A DNA stretch of 64,000 bases from Amycolatopsis mongoliensis (lineage in GTDB: Bacteria; Actinomycetota; Actinomycetes; Mycobacteriales; Pseudonocardiaceae). Position 1 is the first letter of the stretch. Each line of letters opens with the position of its first letter. Where the stretch lies: the NCBI RefSeq assembly GCF_030285665.1, contig NZ_CP127295.1, positions 9,548,001 through 9,612,000 on the forward strand. Reading direction: 5' to 3'. Positions 42,651 through 51,062 of the stretch are shown piece after piece. The notes under the pieces are model-generated. The model ran no database searches. It worked only from the letters and a program-made list of their open reading frames with translations, and was not told the DNA's origin. Both the position numbers and the translations under genes were made by a program.

Positions 42651-43910
42651 ATGACGTTCTTCCGCACCGCCACCGAAGTGGCCGCCGACATCCGCCGGGG
42701 CGCGCTCTCGGCCCGCGAACTGACCGAGCAGCTCTTCGCCCGCATCGACGCCTCCGACGTCAACGCCGTCGTCGCGACCCGGTGCGACTTCGCGCTGGAA
42801 GCCGCTTCGAAGGCCGACACGACGACCGGCGGGCCGCTGCACGGCGTCCCGATGACCGTCAAGGACGCCTTCGCCGTCGCCGGGCTGGCCACGACCTGGG
42901 GCGAGCCGGCGTTCGCGGACCGCGTCGCCGACCGGGACGCCACGGTCGTCGAACGGCTGCAGGCGGCGGGCGCGATCGTCGTCGGCAAGTCGAACGTGCA
43001 CCACATGCTCGCCGACTTCGGCCGGACCGAAAACCCGGTCTACGGACGGACGCTGAACCCGCGGGACCACTCCCGGACGCCGGGCGGGTCGAGCGGCGGC
43101 GCGGCGGCCGCGCTCGCCGCCGGACTGTCCTTTCTGGAGTACGGCTCGGACCTGGCCGGGTCGATCCGGATCCCGGCCGCGTACTGCGGCGTCTACGGCC
43201 TCAAGCCGACCCCGGGAACCGTGCCGCTGCGGGGTTTCCAGCCGCCCGGCCCCTTCGCCGATCCCGTCCGGGAGTTCCCGTCGGCCGTCGGTCCCCTGGC
43301 CCGCTCGGCCGCCGACCTGCGGCTCGCGCTGAGCGTCACCGGCGGGCCGGGAACGCCCTCACGCCGGTCGAGGCTGCCGGACTTCCGCGTCGGCGTCGTC
43401 CTCGACGATCCGGGCTGCCCGGTGACCGGCGAGGTCGGCAAGATCCTGTCGGACGCCGTCGACGCGCTGGCCCGGGCCGGCGTGCGGGTTCGGGAAGGCT
43501 GGCCGGAGGACGTCGATCCGGTCGTCCAGGCGGAGGCGTTCGGTTTCCAGGTCGAGTGGTTCTTCGCCGCGCAGGAAGGCCGCGAACCGGCCGGCGCGGA
43601 CGAGCAGGAGCGGCAGCGGGCGGCCTCGGGAGCGGCGTGGGGCCGGTACTTCGCCGACGTCGACGTCTTCCTCTGCCCGACCGTGTTCACGACGGCGTTC
43701 CCGCACGACGACCGGCACCGCTACGACGACCAGGTGTTCTGGATCGCGCAGGCGTCGCTGCCCGGGCTGCCCGCGGTGAGCGCGCCGGCCGGGGGCGCGC
43801 TGCCGGCCGGGCTGCAGGTGGTCGGGCCGGCGCACGAGGACGACACCGCGATCACGTTCGCCGAACTCGCCGCGGACGTCGTCGGCGGGTTCGTCCCGCC
43901 TGCGGAATGA
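42651..43910 (+). CDS. Amidase signature family hydrolase
   Basis: A 419-residue protein. The Ser-cisSer-Lys triad motifs are visible: Lys in HGVPMTVKDAFAV, the SS pair in TPGGSSGGAAAALAAG, and the nucleophile region GSDLAGSIRIPAAYCGVYG. It hydrolyses an amide, with an unspecified substrate (many act on aromatic or xenobiotic amides). The following MerR gene starts 7 nt downstream on the same strand and may be co-transcribed. Confidence 0.9.
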   Translation: MTFFRTATEVAADIRRGALSARELTEQLFARIDASDVNAVVATRCDFALEAASKADTTTGGPLHGVPMTVKDAFAVAGLATTWGEPAFADRVADRDATVVERLQAAGAIVVGKSNVHHMLADFGRTENPVYGRTLNPRDHSRTPGGSSGGAAAALAAGLSFLEYGSDLAGSIRIPAAYCGVYGLKPTPGTVPLRGFQPPGPFADPVREFPSAVGPLARSAADLRLALSVTGGPGTPSRRSRLPDFRVGVVLDDPGCPVTGEVGKILSDAVDALARAGVRVREGWPEDVDPVVQAEAFGFQVEWFFAAQEGREPAGADEQERQRAASGAAWGRYFADVDVFLCPTVFTTAFPHDDRHRYDDQVFWIAQASLPGLPAVSAPAGGALPAGLQVVGPAHEDDTAITFAELAADVVGGFVPPAE

Positions 43911-43917
43911 TCGGGCG

Positions 43918-44721
43918 GTGTTCTCGATCGGCGACTTCGCCCGCCACGGCCGGGTGTCGGTCCGGATGCTGCGCCACTACGACGCGCTCGGGCTGCTGCG
44001 GCCGGCGCGCGTCGACCCCGCGACCGGTTACCGCAGCTACACGGCGAGCCAGCTGGCGCGGCTCAACCGGATCGTCGCGCTGAAGGACCTCGGGTTCACC
44101 CTCGACCAGGTGGCGACGCTGCTGGCCGACGACGTTTCGGCCGAGCAGGTGCGCGGCATGCTCACGCTGCGCCGGGCGGAACTGGAAGCCGCGCTGGCGG
44201 AAGGCGCGGCGCGGCTCACCCAGGTCGAGGCGCGGCTGCGGACGATCGAGGAAGAAGGTCGTGCCCCCGACGTCGTCGTCAAGGAGCTGCCCGCGATGCG
44301 GGTGGTGGAGCTGACGGGCGTGGCGGCGGGGTTCGCGCCGGAGGCGATCGGCCCGGTGGTGCGCCCGCTGTGCGCGGAGCTGGGCCGTCGTCTTCCCGCG
44401 GCGGACGTCACCCCGGCGGGCCGGCTGACGTGCTACTACGAACAGCGCGCGGAGGACGAGGTCGTGGTGCACGCGGCGGTTCCGGCGTCGGCGGGCCCGG
44501 GCGACCTCAACGGCCTCACGGTGGCGGACCTCCCCCCGGTCCGCGCGGCGACGCTGGTCCACCGCGGCGCGATCGACGGCGTGCTGCCGAGCTGGCAGGC
44601 GCTGGTCCGGTGGATCGACGACCACGGGTTCACCTCGGCCGGGCCGCAGCGCGAGCTGTACCTGGACTGCCCGGAGGATCCGGCGGACTGGGTGACGGAG
44701 CTGCAGGAGCCGATCGGCTAA
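43918..44721 (+). CDS. MerR-family regulator with GyrI-like effector domain
   Basis: A 267-residue protein starting with GTG. It has the N-terminal MerR winged helix (FSIGDFARHGRVSVRMLRHYDALG then GYRSYTASQLARL), a dimerisation coil (about 80-115) and a C-terminal GyrI/BmrR-like ligand domain (about 120-267, with YYEQRAEDEVVVHAAVP and RELYLDCPEDPADWVTELQEP). BmrR-type proteins bind hydrophobic cations and activate exporters. No exporter is adjacent; the amidase is upstream. Its last 4 nt overlap the convergent ArsR gene. Confidence 0.88.
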   Translation: MFSIGDFARHGRVSVRMLRHYDALGLLRPARVDPATGYRSYTASQLARLNRIVALKDLGFTLDQVATLLADDVSAEQVRGMLTLRRAELEAALAEGAARLTQVEARLRTIEEEGRAPDVVVKELPAMRVVELTGVAAGFAPEAIGPVVRPLCAELGRRLPAADVTPAGRLTCYYEQRAEDEVVVHAAVPASAGPGDLNGLTVADLPPVRAATLVHRGAIDGVLPSWQALVRWIDDHGFTSAGPQRELYLDCPEDPADWVTELQEPIG

Positions 44722-45068
44722 GGCCGGTGGGCGTGCTCGGCCGGGAGGTCGCGGTCCAGGTGGTCCGCGTGGTGCAGCGCCTGGGCCAGCAGGCCGCGCA
44801 CGTGGTTGTCGGCCGCCGAGTAGTAGACGAACGTGCCCTCGCGGCGGCCCTTCACCAGGCCCGCCAGCCTGAGCTTCGCCAGGTGCTGGCTGACTGCCGT
44901 CGGGGCCGCGCCCGCCAGCTCCGCCAGGCACGCCACCGAGGACTCGCCCTGCAGCAGCGCCCACAGGACCTTGATGCGGGTCGGGTCGGCGAGCAGGCGG
45001 AACGACTCCGCGGCCAGGTGGACCTGCTCGTCGGTGGGCATGTCGAACTCCGGCAGCGACGCGTGCAT
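44718..45068 (-). CDS. ArsR/SmtB metal-sensing repressor (zinc-type)
   Basis: A 116-residue protein. The winged HTH is RLLADPTRIKVLWALLQGE ... CLAELAGAAPTAVSQHLAKLR. The alpha-5 helix holds D-N-H ... A-L-H-H-A-D-H (about residues 87-105), the Asp/His arrangement of zinc sensors such as CzrA and SmtB. It is divergent from the CDF exporter, with a palindromic operator between. Metal binding should release the operator and derepress the exporter. Confidence 0.9.
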   Translation of the reverse strand: MHASLPEFDMPTDEQVHLAAESFRLLADPTRIKVLWALLQGESSVACLAELAGAAPTAVSQHLAKLRLAGLVKGRREGTFVYYSAADNHVRGLLAQALHHADHLDRDLPAEHAHRP

Positions 45069-45089
45069 GCCGTGACCTTACTACTTGCG

Positions 45090-45111
45090 TATCTGCGTGT
45101 GTGCGCAGATA
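45090..45111 (+). promoter_or_regulatory. ArsR-type operator between repressor and CDF exporter
   Basis: TATCTGCG and CGCAGATA are perfect 8-bp arms separated by TGTGTG, located 10 nt before the exporter start and 22 nt before the repressor start. This is the expected form and place for an ArsR/SmtB operator controlling both genes. Confidence 0.8.
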
Positions 45112-45121
45112 GACTCGTAGC

Positions 45122-46078
45122 ATGGGACACGGGCATGGACACCGATTCGGGCACGGACACAGCCACGACAGCGCCGACCGGGTCGACCACGCCCTCGAAA
45201 CCAGCCGGCGCGGCCTGCGCACGCTGGGGTGGTCGTTCGCCGCGCTGCTCGCCACCGCCGTCGCGCAGCTGGTCCTCGTGCTCGTCACCGGGTCGGTCGC
45301 GCTGCTCGGCGACACCATCCACAACTTCGCCGACGCGCTGACCGCCGTCCCGCTCGGCATCGCCTTCCTGCTCGGCCGGCGGGCGGCGACGCGCCGCTAC
45401 ACCTACGGCCTCGGCCGCGCGGAAGACCTGGCCGGGGTGGTCGTCGTGCTGGTCGTCGCCGCCTCGGCGGTGCTCGTCGGGTACGAGTCCGTCCTGCGGC
45501 TGCTCGATCCGCAGCCGGTCGGCCACCCGTGGGTGGTCGCGGTGGCCGGGGTGATCGGCTTCGCCGGCAACGAGCTCGTCGCGCGGTACCGGATCAGGGT
45601 CGGGCGGGAGATCGGCTCGGCCGCGCTGGTCGCCGACGGGGTCCACGCCCGCACGGACGGCTTCACGTCACTGGCCGTCGTCGCGGGTGCGGCCGGGGTG
45701 GCGTTCGGCTTCCCGGCGGCGGACCCGATCGTCGGGCTCGGCATCACGCTCGCGATCGTGTTCGTGCTGCGCGACGCGGCGAAGGAGGTGTTCCGGCGGC
45801 TGCTGGACGCCGTCGACCCGGCGTCGGTGGAGCTGGCCGAGCGGACGGCTCTGGACGTCGAGGGCGTGCTCGGCGCCCATGACCTGCGGATGCGGTGGAT
45901 CGGGCACCAGCTGCGGGCCGAGCTGGCGGTGACCGTCGCGGCGGACCTGACGGTCGGGGAAGCCCACGTGCTCGCGCACGCCGTGGAGCACCGGCTGGTG
46001 CACACGATCCCGCGGCTGGCCGCGGTCGTCGTGCACACCGAACCGGCCGTCGGCGCGGAACGCGCGCACCTCCCCTAG
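45122..46078 (+). CDS. CDF-family zinc (divalent cation) exporter
   Basis: A 318-residue protein with a His-rich N-terminus (GHGHGHRFGHGHSH), a metal-binding loop. Six membrane helices follow. Helix 2 has the HNFADAL motif (metal site) and helix 5 the HARTDGF motif, together the conserved 2x(H/D)xxxD zinc site of cation diffusion facilitators. The cytoplasmic C-terminal domain (about 210-318) has the ferredoxin-like fold of the family. The neighbouring ArsR and operator indicate zinc-induced expression. Confidence 0.92.
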   Translation: MGHGHGHRFGHGHSHDSADRVDHALETSRRGLRTLGWSFAALLATAVAQLVLVLVTGSVALLGDTIHNFADALTAVPLGIAFLLGRRAATRRYTYGLGRAEDLAGVVVVLVVAASAVLVGYESVLRLLDPQPVGHPWVVAVAGVIGFAGNELVARYRIRVGREIGSAALVADGVHARTDGFTSLAVVAGAAGVAFGFPAADPIVGLGITLAIVFVLRDAAKEVFRRLLDAVDPASVELAERTALDVEGVLGAHDLRMRWIGHQLRAELAVTVAADLTVGEAHVLAHAVEHRLVHTIPRLAAVVVHTEPAVGAERAHLP

Positions 46079-46085
46079 CCCGGCC

Positions 46086-47279
46086 TCAGCCGACGGGCTG
46101 CTCCGCCGGTTCCGGTTTCGGGTTCAGCACCCCGGCGAACACCGCCGCCAGCACGCACAGCACCACCGGCACCGCGAAGGTGACGTTCAGCGGCATCCAC
46201 CGCGTCAGCCCGCCGATGAGCGCCGGACCCGCCAGCAGGCCCACGTACCCCAGCCCGACCACCCGGGCCATCAACGCCCCCGACGCCCGCGTGTCCAGGT
46301 TGCCCGCCGCCGTGAACAGCTGCGGGACGCCGCCCGACAGGCCCAGCCCGAACAGCGCCCAGCCCACCAGGGACAGCGGCACCCACGGCGCCGCCGCGGC
46401 CGTCGTCAGTCCCACCGCCGCCAGCGTCGCTCCGTAGCGGACGATCGCCGCCGGGCCGGCCCAGGCCGCGACGCGGTCGGTCAGGAACCGGCCGGTCGTC
46501 ATCGCCACCGCGAACGCGCCGTAGGCCAGCGCCGCCGTCGAGGACGACGTGCCCAGGACCTTCTCCATGTGCAGTGCCGCCCAGTCGTTCGCCACGCCCT
46601 CCGACAGCATCAGCGCCAGCGCCAGCAACCCGAGCAGCCACACCACGCGACCCGGCGTGCGGCGGCGGGCCGGCGCGGCCTCGGACTCGGTGGCAGCGAC
46701 CGCAGGCGCGTCCGACGGCTCCATCAGGAACCGCGCCGACACCAGCGAAAGCAGCACGCACAGCAGGCCGGTGCCGGTGAGCGTCACGCCGGTCGACACG
46801 CCCGCGCCGAGCGTCGCCGCGCCGATGACCGCGGCGAACGCGCCGCCGATCGACCACATCGCGTGGAAGGCCGCCATGATCGGGCGCGGGTATGCCCGCT
46901 CCACCACCACGGCGTGGGAGTTCATCCCGACGTCGATCGCGCCGTTGCCGAAGCCGAACAGGACGAGCGTCAGGCCCAGCGACCACCACGAGTTCGCGAA
47001 CCCCGGGCCGCACAGGGCCAGGCCGAGCAGCACCCCGGCCGCCGGGACCAGGCGGCGGTGGCCGAGCCGGTCGACGAGCGGCCCGGAGATCTGCATGCCC
47101 GCGAACGCCGCACCGCCGAGCACCAGCAGCAACGCGCCCAGTGTGCTGTGCGAGATGCCGGCCGCGCGCTCGACGTTCGGGATGTGCACGACCCACATGC
47201 CCATCGCGAACCCGTTGAGGCCGAAGAACATGAAGGTCGCGAACCGGGCGGCGCGCGGGCGGGGCGGGGCGGTCGTCAT
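46086..47279 (-). CDS. MFS transporter
   Basis: A 397-residue protein with about 12 helices (FATFMFFGLNGFAMGMWVVHIP in helix 1, GPLVDRLGHRRLVPAAG in the loop 2-3 motif). The start ATG overlaps the stop of the DeoR gene as ATGA, so they form an operon. The class resembles sugar or drug exporters, such as FucP/YbjJ-type inner-membrane proteins; the substrate is unknown. Pairing with a DeoR regulator suggests a sugar or sugar-phosphate. It is convergent with the CDF gene at 7 nt. Confidence 0.85.
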   Translation of the reverse strand: MTTAPPRPRAARFATFMFFGLNGFAMGMWVVHIPNVERAAGISHSTLGALLLVLGGAAFAGMQISGPLVDRLGHRRLVPAAGVLLGLALCGPGFANSWWSLGLTLVLFGFGNGAIDVGMNSHAVVVERAYPRPIMAAFHAMWSIGGAFAAVIGAATLGAGVSTGVTLTGTGLLCVLLSLVSARFLMEPSDAPAVAATESEAAPARRRTPGRVVWLLGLLALALMLSEGVANDWAALHMEKVLGTSSSTAALAYGAFAVAMTTGRFLTDRVAAWAGPAAIVRYGATLAAVGLTTAAAAPWVPLSLVGWALFGLGLSGGVPQLFTAAGNLDTRASGALMARVVGLGYVGLLAGPALIGGLTRWMPLNVTFAVPVVLCVLAAVFAGVLNPKPEPAEQPVG

Positions 47280-48053
47280 CGGTTCTCCAAGGGGACGGCG
47301 ACGTGCACGAGCACGCCGAGGCCGGCCAGCGCCGTGCGCTGGTCCTCGGGCGCGCCCGGGTCGGTGATCACTACGTCCGCGCGGTCGGCGGGACAGACGT
47401 GGGCGAGCGCGGCGCGGCCCCACTTGGCGCCGTCGGCGAGCACGATCGCCCGGGCCGCGACGTCGAGGGCCGCCCGCTTGACCTCGGCGTCGCCCAGGTC
47501 GAACGCGGTGAGCCCGGCGTCGAGGCCGAACGCGCAGGGGCTCAGCACGGCGACGTCGAAGCGCAGGGCGCGCAGCGACGCGACGGTCAGCGGGCCCACC
47601 AGGGCCTGCTCCCCCGGCCGCGGCTCGCCACCCGGCAGGAGCAGCCGGACTCCCCCGTCGTCGGCCAGCTCCCGGGCCGCGTGCAGGGAAAGCGGCATCA
47701 CGGTGACCGGGCGCCCGCGCAGCAGCCGCGCCAGTTCCAAGGCGGTCGTGCCGCTGTCGAGGACGATCGTTTCGCCGTCGCGGATCAGCTCGGCCGCCGC
47801 GACCGCGATGGCCCGCTTCGCCGCGACCGCGGCCGTCGCGCGGGCGGCGAACGGCGGCTCGATCCCGGACGGCGACGCCGGCACGGCTCCGCCGTGCACC
47901 CGCCGCAGGACCCCGCTCGCGGCCAGGTGGTCGAGGTCGCGGCGCACGGTCATCTCCGACGCGCCGGTCGCCGAGGCCAGTTCCGCGACCGCCACCTGGT
48001 CGGCGCCGCGCAGGCGCTCCACGATGATGCGATGCCGTTCCGCGCTCTTCACA
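47276..48053 (-). CDS. DeoR-family transcriptional regulator
   Basis: A 258-residue protein starting with GTG at 48053. The N-terminal HTH is RHRIIVERLRGADQVAVAELA ... SEMTVRRDLDHLAASG, followed by GVLRRVHGGA, the classical DeoR signature. The C-terminal sugar-phosphate-binding domain has TIVLDSGTTALELARLL and VLADGAKWGR. It is co-transcribed with the MFS gene. Inverted TTCGCACAA/TTGTGCGAA sites lie upstream, so it likely represses its own operon until a sugar phosphate binds. Confidence 0.88.
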
Positions 48054-48078
48054 CCGCGATGCTCGCAAGCCGCGAACA

Positions 48079-48122
48079 TTCGCACAACCGACTTGTTCGT
48101 CCGCTCACGTCGCTTGTGCGAA
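48079..48122. promoter_or_regulatory. Candidate DeoR operator pair
   Basis: TTCGCACAA (near 48079) and TTGTGCGAA (near 48113) are perfect inverted copies about 25 nt apart, in the intergenic region between the divergent DeoR and TetR genes. A half-site, TTGTTCG, lies between them. Confidence 0.5.
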
Positions 48123-48175
48123 ACACCGCTGCGGCATGATGGTGCCGTGCACGCCGCCGAGACCACCGCGACCCC

Positions 48176-48763
48176 GTGACCGGGGGCTACCTGAAGGGCC
48201 GGATCCGCCGCGAGGACATCATCACGGCGGCGGCCGCGGCGTACGGCGAACTCGGCTACCACGGCTCGTCGCTGCGCGAGATCGCCAAGCGCGTCGGGAT
48301 TTCGCACGCCGGCCTCCTGTACTACTTCCCGACCAAGGAGGCCCTGCTCGCGGCCGTCCTCGAACGGCGCGACGCCGAAGACTCCGAGCGCGAGCAGCTG
48401 ACGGTGCCGCCCGGCCTCGAGGTGCTGCGCCACTTCGTCGCGCTCGCCGAGCACAACGTCCGCCACCCCGGCATCGTCGACCTCTACTCCCGGCTCGCCG
48501 CCGAGGCCGTCGCCCCGGACCACCCGGCGCACGAGTACTTCGTGCGCCACTACCGGGCCGCGCGCGAAGGCGTGCACGAGTCCTTCGCGGTCCTCGCGGC
48601 GCGCGGCGAACTGCGCGACGGCGTCGACCCCGGGCTGGCGACGCTGACGTTCATCGCGCTGATGGACGGCCTGCAGGTGCAGTGGCTGACGGTCCCCGGC
48701 GACGTGGACCTGGTCGGATCGCTGCGTTTCTACCTGCAGAACCTGCTCACCGTCCCGCTCTAG
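48176..48763 (+). CDS. TetR-family regulator
   Basis: A 195-residue protein starting with GTG. The N-terminal HTH is REDIITAAAAAYGELGYHGSSLREIAKRVGISHAGLLYYFPTKEALL (quoted in parts; residues about 12-58). The C-terminal ligand domain is all-helical. It is divergent from the DeoR gene and converges with the oxidoreductase gene, whose stop it overlaps by 4 nt. Target and ligand unknown; the sugar-type enzymes next to it are possible targets. Confidence 0.88.
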   Translation: MTGGYLKGRIRREDIITAAAAAYGELGYHGSSLREIAKRVGISHAGLLYYFPTKEALLAAVLERRDAEDSEREQLTVPPGLEVLRHFVALAEHNVRHPGIVDLYSRLAAEAVAPDHPAHEYFVRHYRAAREGVHESFAVLAARGELRDGVDPGLATLTFIALMDGLQVQWLTVPGDVDLVGSLRFYLQNLLTVPL

Positions 48764-49863
48764 AGGGTCTTCGCGTGCGGGTCCCAGCCCGCCGGCAGCG
48801 CGGGCGGGACGTCCACGGTGCTCGCGACCTCGACCGTCTGGCCCCGCGTGAGGGACTCGTCGATCGCCAGCATCGCGTCCAGCACGTGGTAGGCCAGCTC
48901 GCCGGACGCGCGTTCCGGCACGCCCGCGCGGATCGCCCGCGCCAGTTCGAGCGCGCCCGTGCCGCGCGACGCCGCGTGTCCGTGCGGCGTCAGCTCTTCC
49001 GGTTCGGCGTGCCCCGGCAGGTGCAGTGTCGTCGAGCCGTCGAACCGGTTGGGGTCGGGCAGGACGGCGGTGCCGAGCGTGCCGGTCAGCTCGACGAACC
49101 CGGTGCGCTTGAGCGCCGAGTCGAAGCTCAGCACGAGCTGGGCGGACCCGCCCGCTTCGAACTCGACGAGCGCGGTGACCGTCGTCGGCACCGTCACCGG
49201 GAACTCCGTCCCGGCCCGCGGCCCGGACCCGATGACCCGGGTGTCGCGCGCCCGGCCCCCGGCCCCGGTGACGCGCCGGATCGGGCCGAGCAGCTGCACC
49301 AGCGTCGTCAGGTAGTACGGGCCCATGTCCAGCAGCGGGCCGCCGCCGGCCTGGAAGAGGAACTCCGGTGCCGGGTGCCAGCTCTCCGGGCCGGGCACCT
49401 GGAACAGGGCCAGCGCGGTCAGCGGCCGTCCGATCCGGCCCGCGTCGACGGCCTGGCGCGCGGTCTGCAGCCCCGCGCCGAGAACGGTGTCGGGCGCGCT
49501 GGCCACGCGCAGGTTCTTCTCCCGCGCGCGATCCAGCAGCTTCCGGCCGGTCTGGCGGTCGAGGGCCAGGGGCTTCTCCGCCCAGACGTGCTTGCCCGCT
49601 TCGAGGGCGGCGAGCCCGACGTCGACGTGCGAAGCCGGGATGGTCAGGTTGACGACGATCTCGACGTCCGCGTCGTCGAGCAGCTCGGGCACCGTGCCCG
49701 AGTGCGGAACGCCGAACTTCTCCGCCTGTGCCGCGGCGCGCGCGGTGTCGAGGTCGGCGACCCGCAGCACGCGGACGTCCGGGAAGCTCGTCAGGTTCTC
49801 GAGGTAGGTGCCGCTGATGACGCCGGCGCCGACGATCCCGACGCCGACCGGCCCGCCGGTCAC
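48760..49863 (-). CDS. Gfo/Idh/MocA-family oxidoreductase
   Basis: A 367-residue protein. VGIVGAGVISGTYLENL at the N-terminus is the Rossmann dinucleotide motif, and KHVWAEKPLALD is the EKP motif whose Lys is catalytic in this family. GPLLDMGPYYL matches the conserved D-x-G-x-H-like segment, with Tyr in place of the usual His. The enzyme should oxidise or reduce a sugar or inositol derivative with NAD(P). It follows the isomerase gene with an ATGA overlap, so the two act in one pathway. Confidence 0.9.
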   Translation of the reverse strand: MTGGPVGVGIVGAGVISGTYLENLTSFPDVRVLRVADLDTARAAAQAEKFGVPHSGTVPELLDDADVEIVVNLTIPASHVDVGLAALEAGKHVWAEKPLALDRQTGRKLLDRAREKNLRVASAPDTVLGAGLQTARQAVDAGRIGRPLTALALFQVPGPESWHPAPEFLFQAGGGPLLDMGPYYLTTLVQLLGPIRRVTGAGGRARDTRVIGSGPRAGTEFPVTVPTTVTALVEFEAGGSAQLVLSFDSALKRTGFVELTGTLGTAVLPDPNRFDGSTTLHLPGHAEPEELTPHGHAASRGTGALELARAIRAGVPERASGELAYHVLDAMLAIDESLTRGQTVEVASTVDVPPALPAGWDPHAKTL

Positions 49864-50594
49864 CGGCCCGCGCCGGTCAGGAAGGCGTGGCTGGCGGCGA
49901 TGGCTTCGAAGAGGTCACCGTCGTAGGCGTCGAACTCGACCACGCGCAGCGCGTCCGGCGCCGCGGCGAGCACGTCGGCGACGGGCACCCGGCCCTGCCC
50001 GGCGGGCACCTGGCCGGTGGCGTCGGTGGCCAGGCCGCCATCCTTGACGTGGATCGCGCGGACGCGGTCGCCGAGCCGGCGCAGCAGGGCGGGCACGTCC
50101 TCGCCGCCCGCGGTCGCCCAGTAGGTGTCGACCTCCAGCGCGACGGCCGGGTCCAGCTGGCCGGCGAACACCTCGAACGCGCTGCGGCCGTCGATCCGGG
50201 ACTCCAGTTCCCACCAGTGGTTGTGGTAGCCGACCTGCACGCCGTGCTCGGCCGCGACCTTGGCGGCGGCGTTGAGCGCGTCGGCGGTCGCGGCGATGTC
50301 GGCCGGGTCCTGCCACTGCTCCGGCTTGACCAGCGGGTCGATGACCAGGCCGATGCCCAGCTCGGCCGCCGCGGCGAACACGGCCGCCTGGTCGGCGCCG
50401 ATCAGGCGGGCGTGCGCGGTCGGGGCGGTCAGGCCGTTGGCGGGCAGCCCGGCCCGCAGTGCTTCGACGTTCTCGACGACGCCGTACGGCTCCACCCGCG
50501 TGAAGCCGATGGCGGCGAGCCGCCGCAGGGTGTCGGCGGGATCGGCCGCGAAGGCGTCGCGGACCGAATACAGCTGCACGGAAAGCTCGCTCAT
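49860..50594 (-). CDS. Sugar phosphate isomerase/epimerase-like TIM-barrel protein
   Basis: A 244-residue TIM barrel of the xylose isomerase-like AP endonuclease 2 superfamily. LSVQLYSVRDAFAADPADTL is strand 1, and the metal ligands can be read in VEPYGV, GYHNHWWE, LEVDTYW and IHVKDG. Such enzymes isomerise or epimerise sugars and inositols (IolE/IolI-like) or keto-sugars. It is first in an operon with the Gfo/Idh/MocA enzyme. The ATG at 50594 is preferred over the adjacent GTG. A GTCAAAATTGAC palindrome-like site lies upstream at 50641-50652. Confidence 0.85.
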   Translation of the reverse strand: MSELSVQLYSVRDAFAADPADTLRRLAAIGFTRVEPYGVVENVEALRAGLPANGLTAPTAHARLIGADQAAVFAAAAELGIGLVIDPLVKPEQWQDPADIAATADALNAAAKVAAEHGVQVGYHNHWWELESRIDGRSAFEVFAGQLDPAVALEVDTYWATAGGEDVPALLRRLGDRVRAIHVKDGGLATDATGQVPAGQGRVPVADVLAAAPDALRVVEFDAYDGDLFEAIAASHAFLTGAGR

Positions 50595-50640
50595 CACCGG
50601 CTCCTGGAGGTCGCGGGGTCCCTTGAATTTCTACCACTTG

Positions 50641-50652
50641 GTCAAAATTGAC
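50641..50652. promoter_or_regulatory. Palindromic site upstream of the isomerase operon
   Basis: GTCAA-AA-TTGAC lies about 45 nt upstream of the isomerase start in a locally AT-rich stretch, a plausible repressor or promoter site. The regulator is not identified. Confidence 0.35.
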
Positions 50653-50792
50653 ACCAGGGATTTCCCGGCCGGTCCACCGGACGGCCGCACCGGCGTGCCC
50701 AGGCTCACGGCCGCGGTTGTTTTGGCGAGGGCCGGTTGGGGCAGTAACGCTTTGACGAGGTCAAGGCCGATCCGACCCGGGAGGTGCCGGTA

Positions 50793-50987
50793 GTGGACAG
50801 GGCAGGGGACGAAGTGGACACGGGGGCCGTCGGCCACCCGGCGTCCCGTCGCGACCTGACGGAACTGTCCGAGGCCGCCCGGGACCTCGACCGCCGGATC
50901 GAGCAGCACCTCGCCCGGCTGCGCCGCGAACGCGCCGAGCGCGCCCGGGACGACATCCCTGACCAGCGGCTTCGCCCGAGCGGCTGA
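50793..50987 (+). CDS. Small charged hypothetical protein
   Basis: A 64-residue frame with GGGAGG before the GTG at 50793. The C-terminal 45 residues (LTELSEAARDLDRRIEQHL ... RRERAERARDD) form a strongly amphipathic, probably coiled-coil helix. No family recognised. The next gene, the DUF574 methyltransferase, starts 75 nt downstream on the same strand. Confidence 0.5.
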   Translation: MDRAGDEVDTGAVGHPASRRDLTELSEAARDLDRRIEQHLARLRRERAERARDDIPDQRLRPSG

Positions 50988-51062
50988 CCTCGCGTTTACC
51001 GCGCGGACGCGGACTACTACGCTGGGTGGCCCAGCTTCCCGCCGAAGTCCTGCGAGGTTGCC

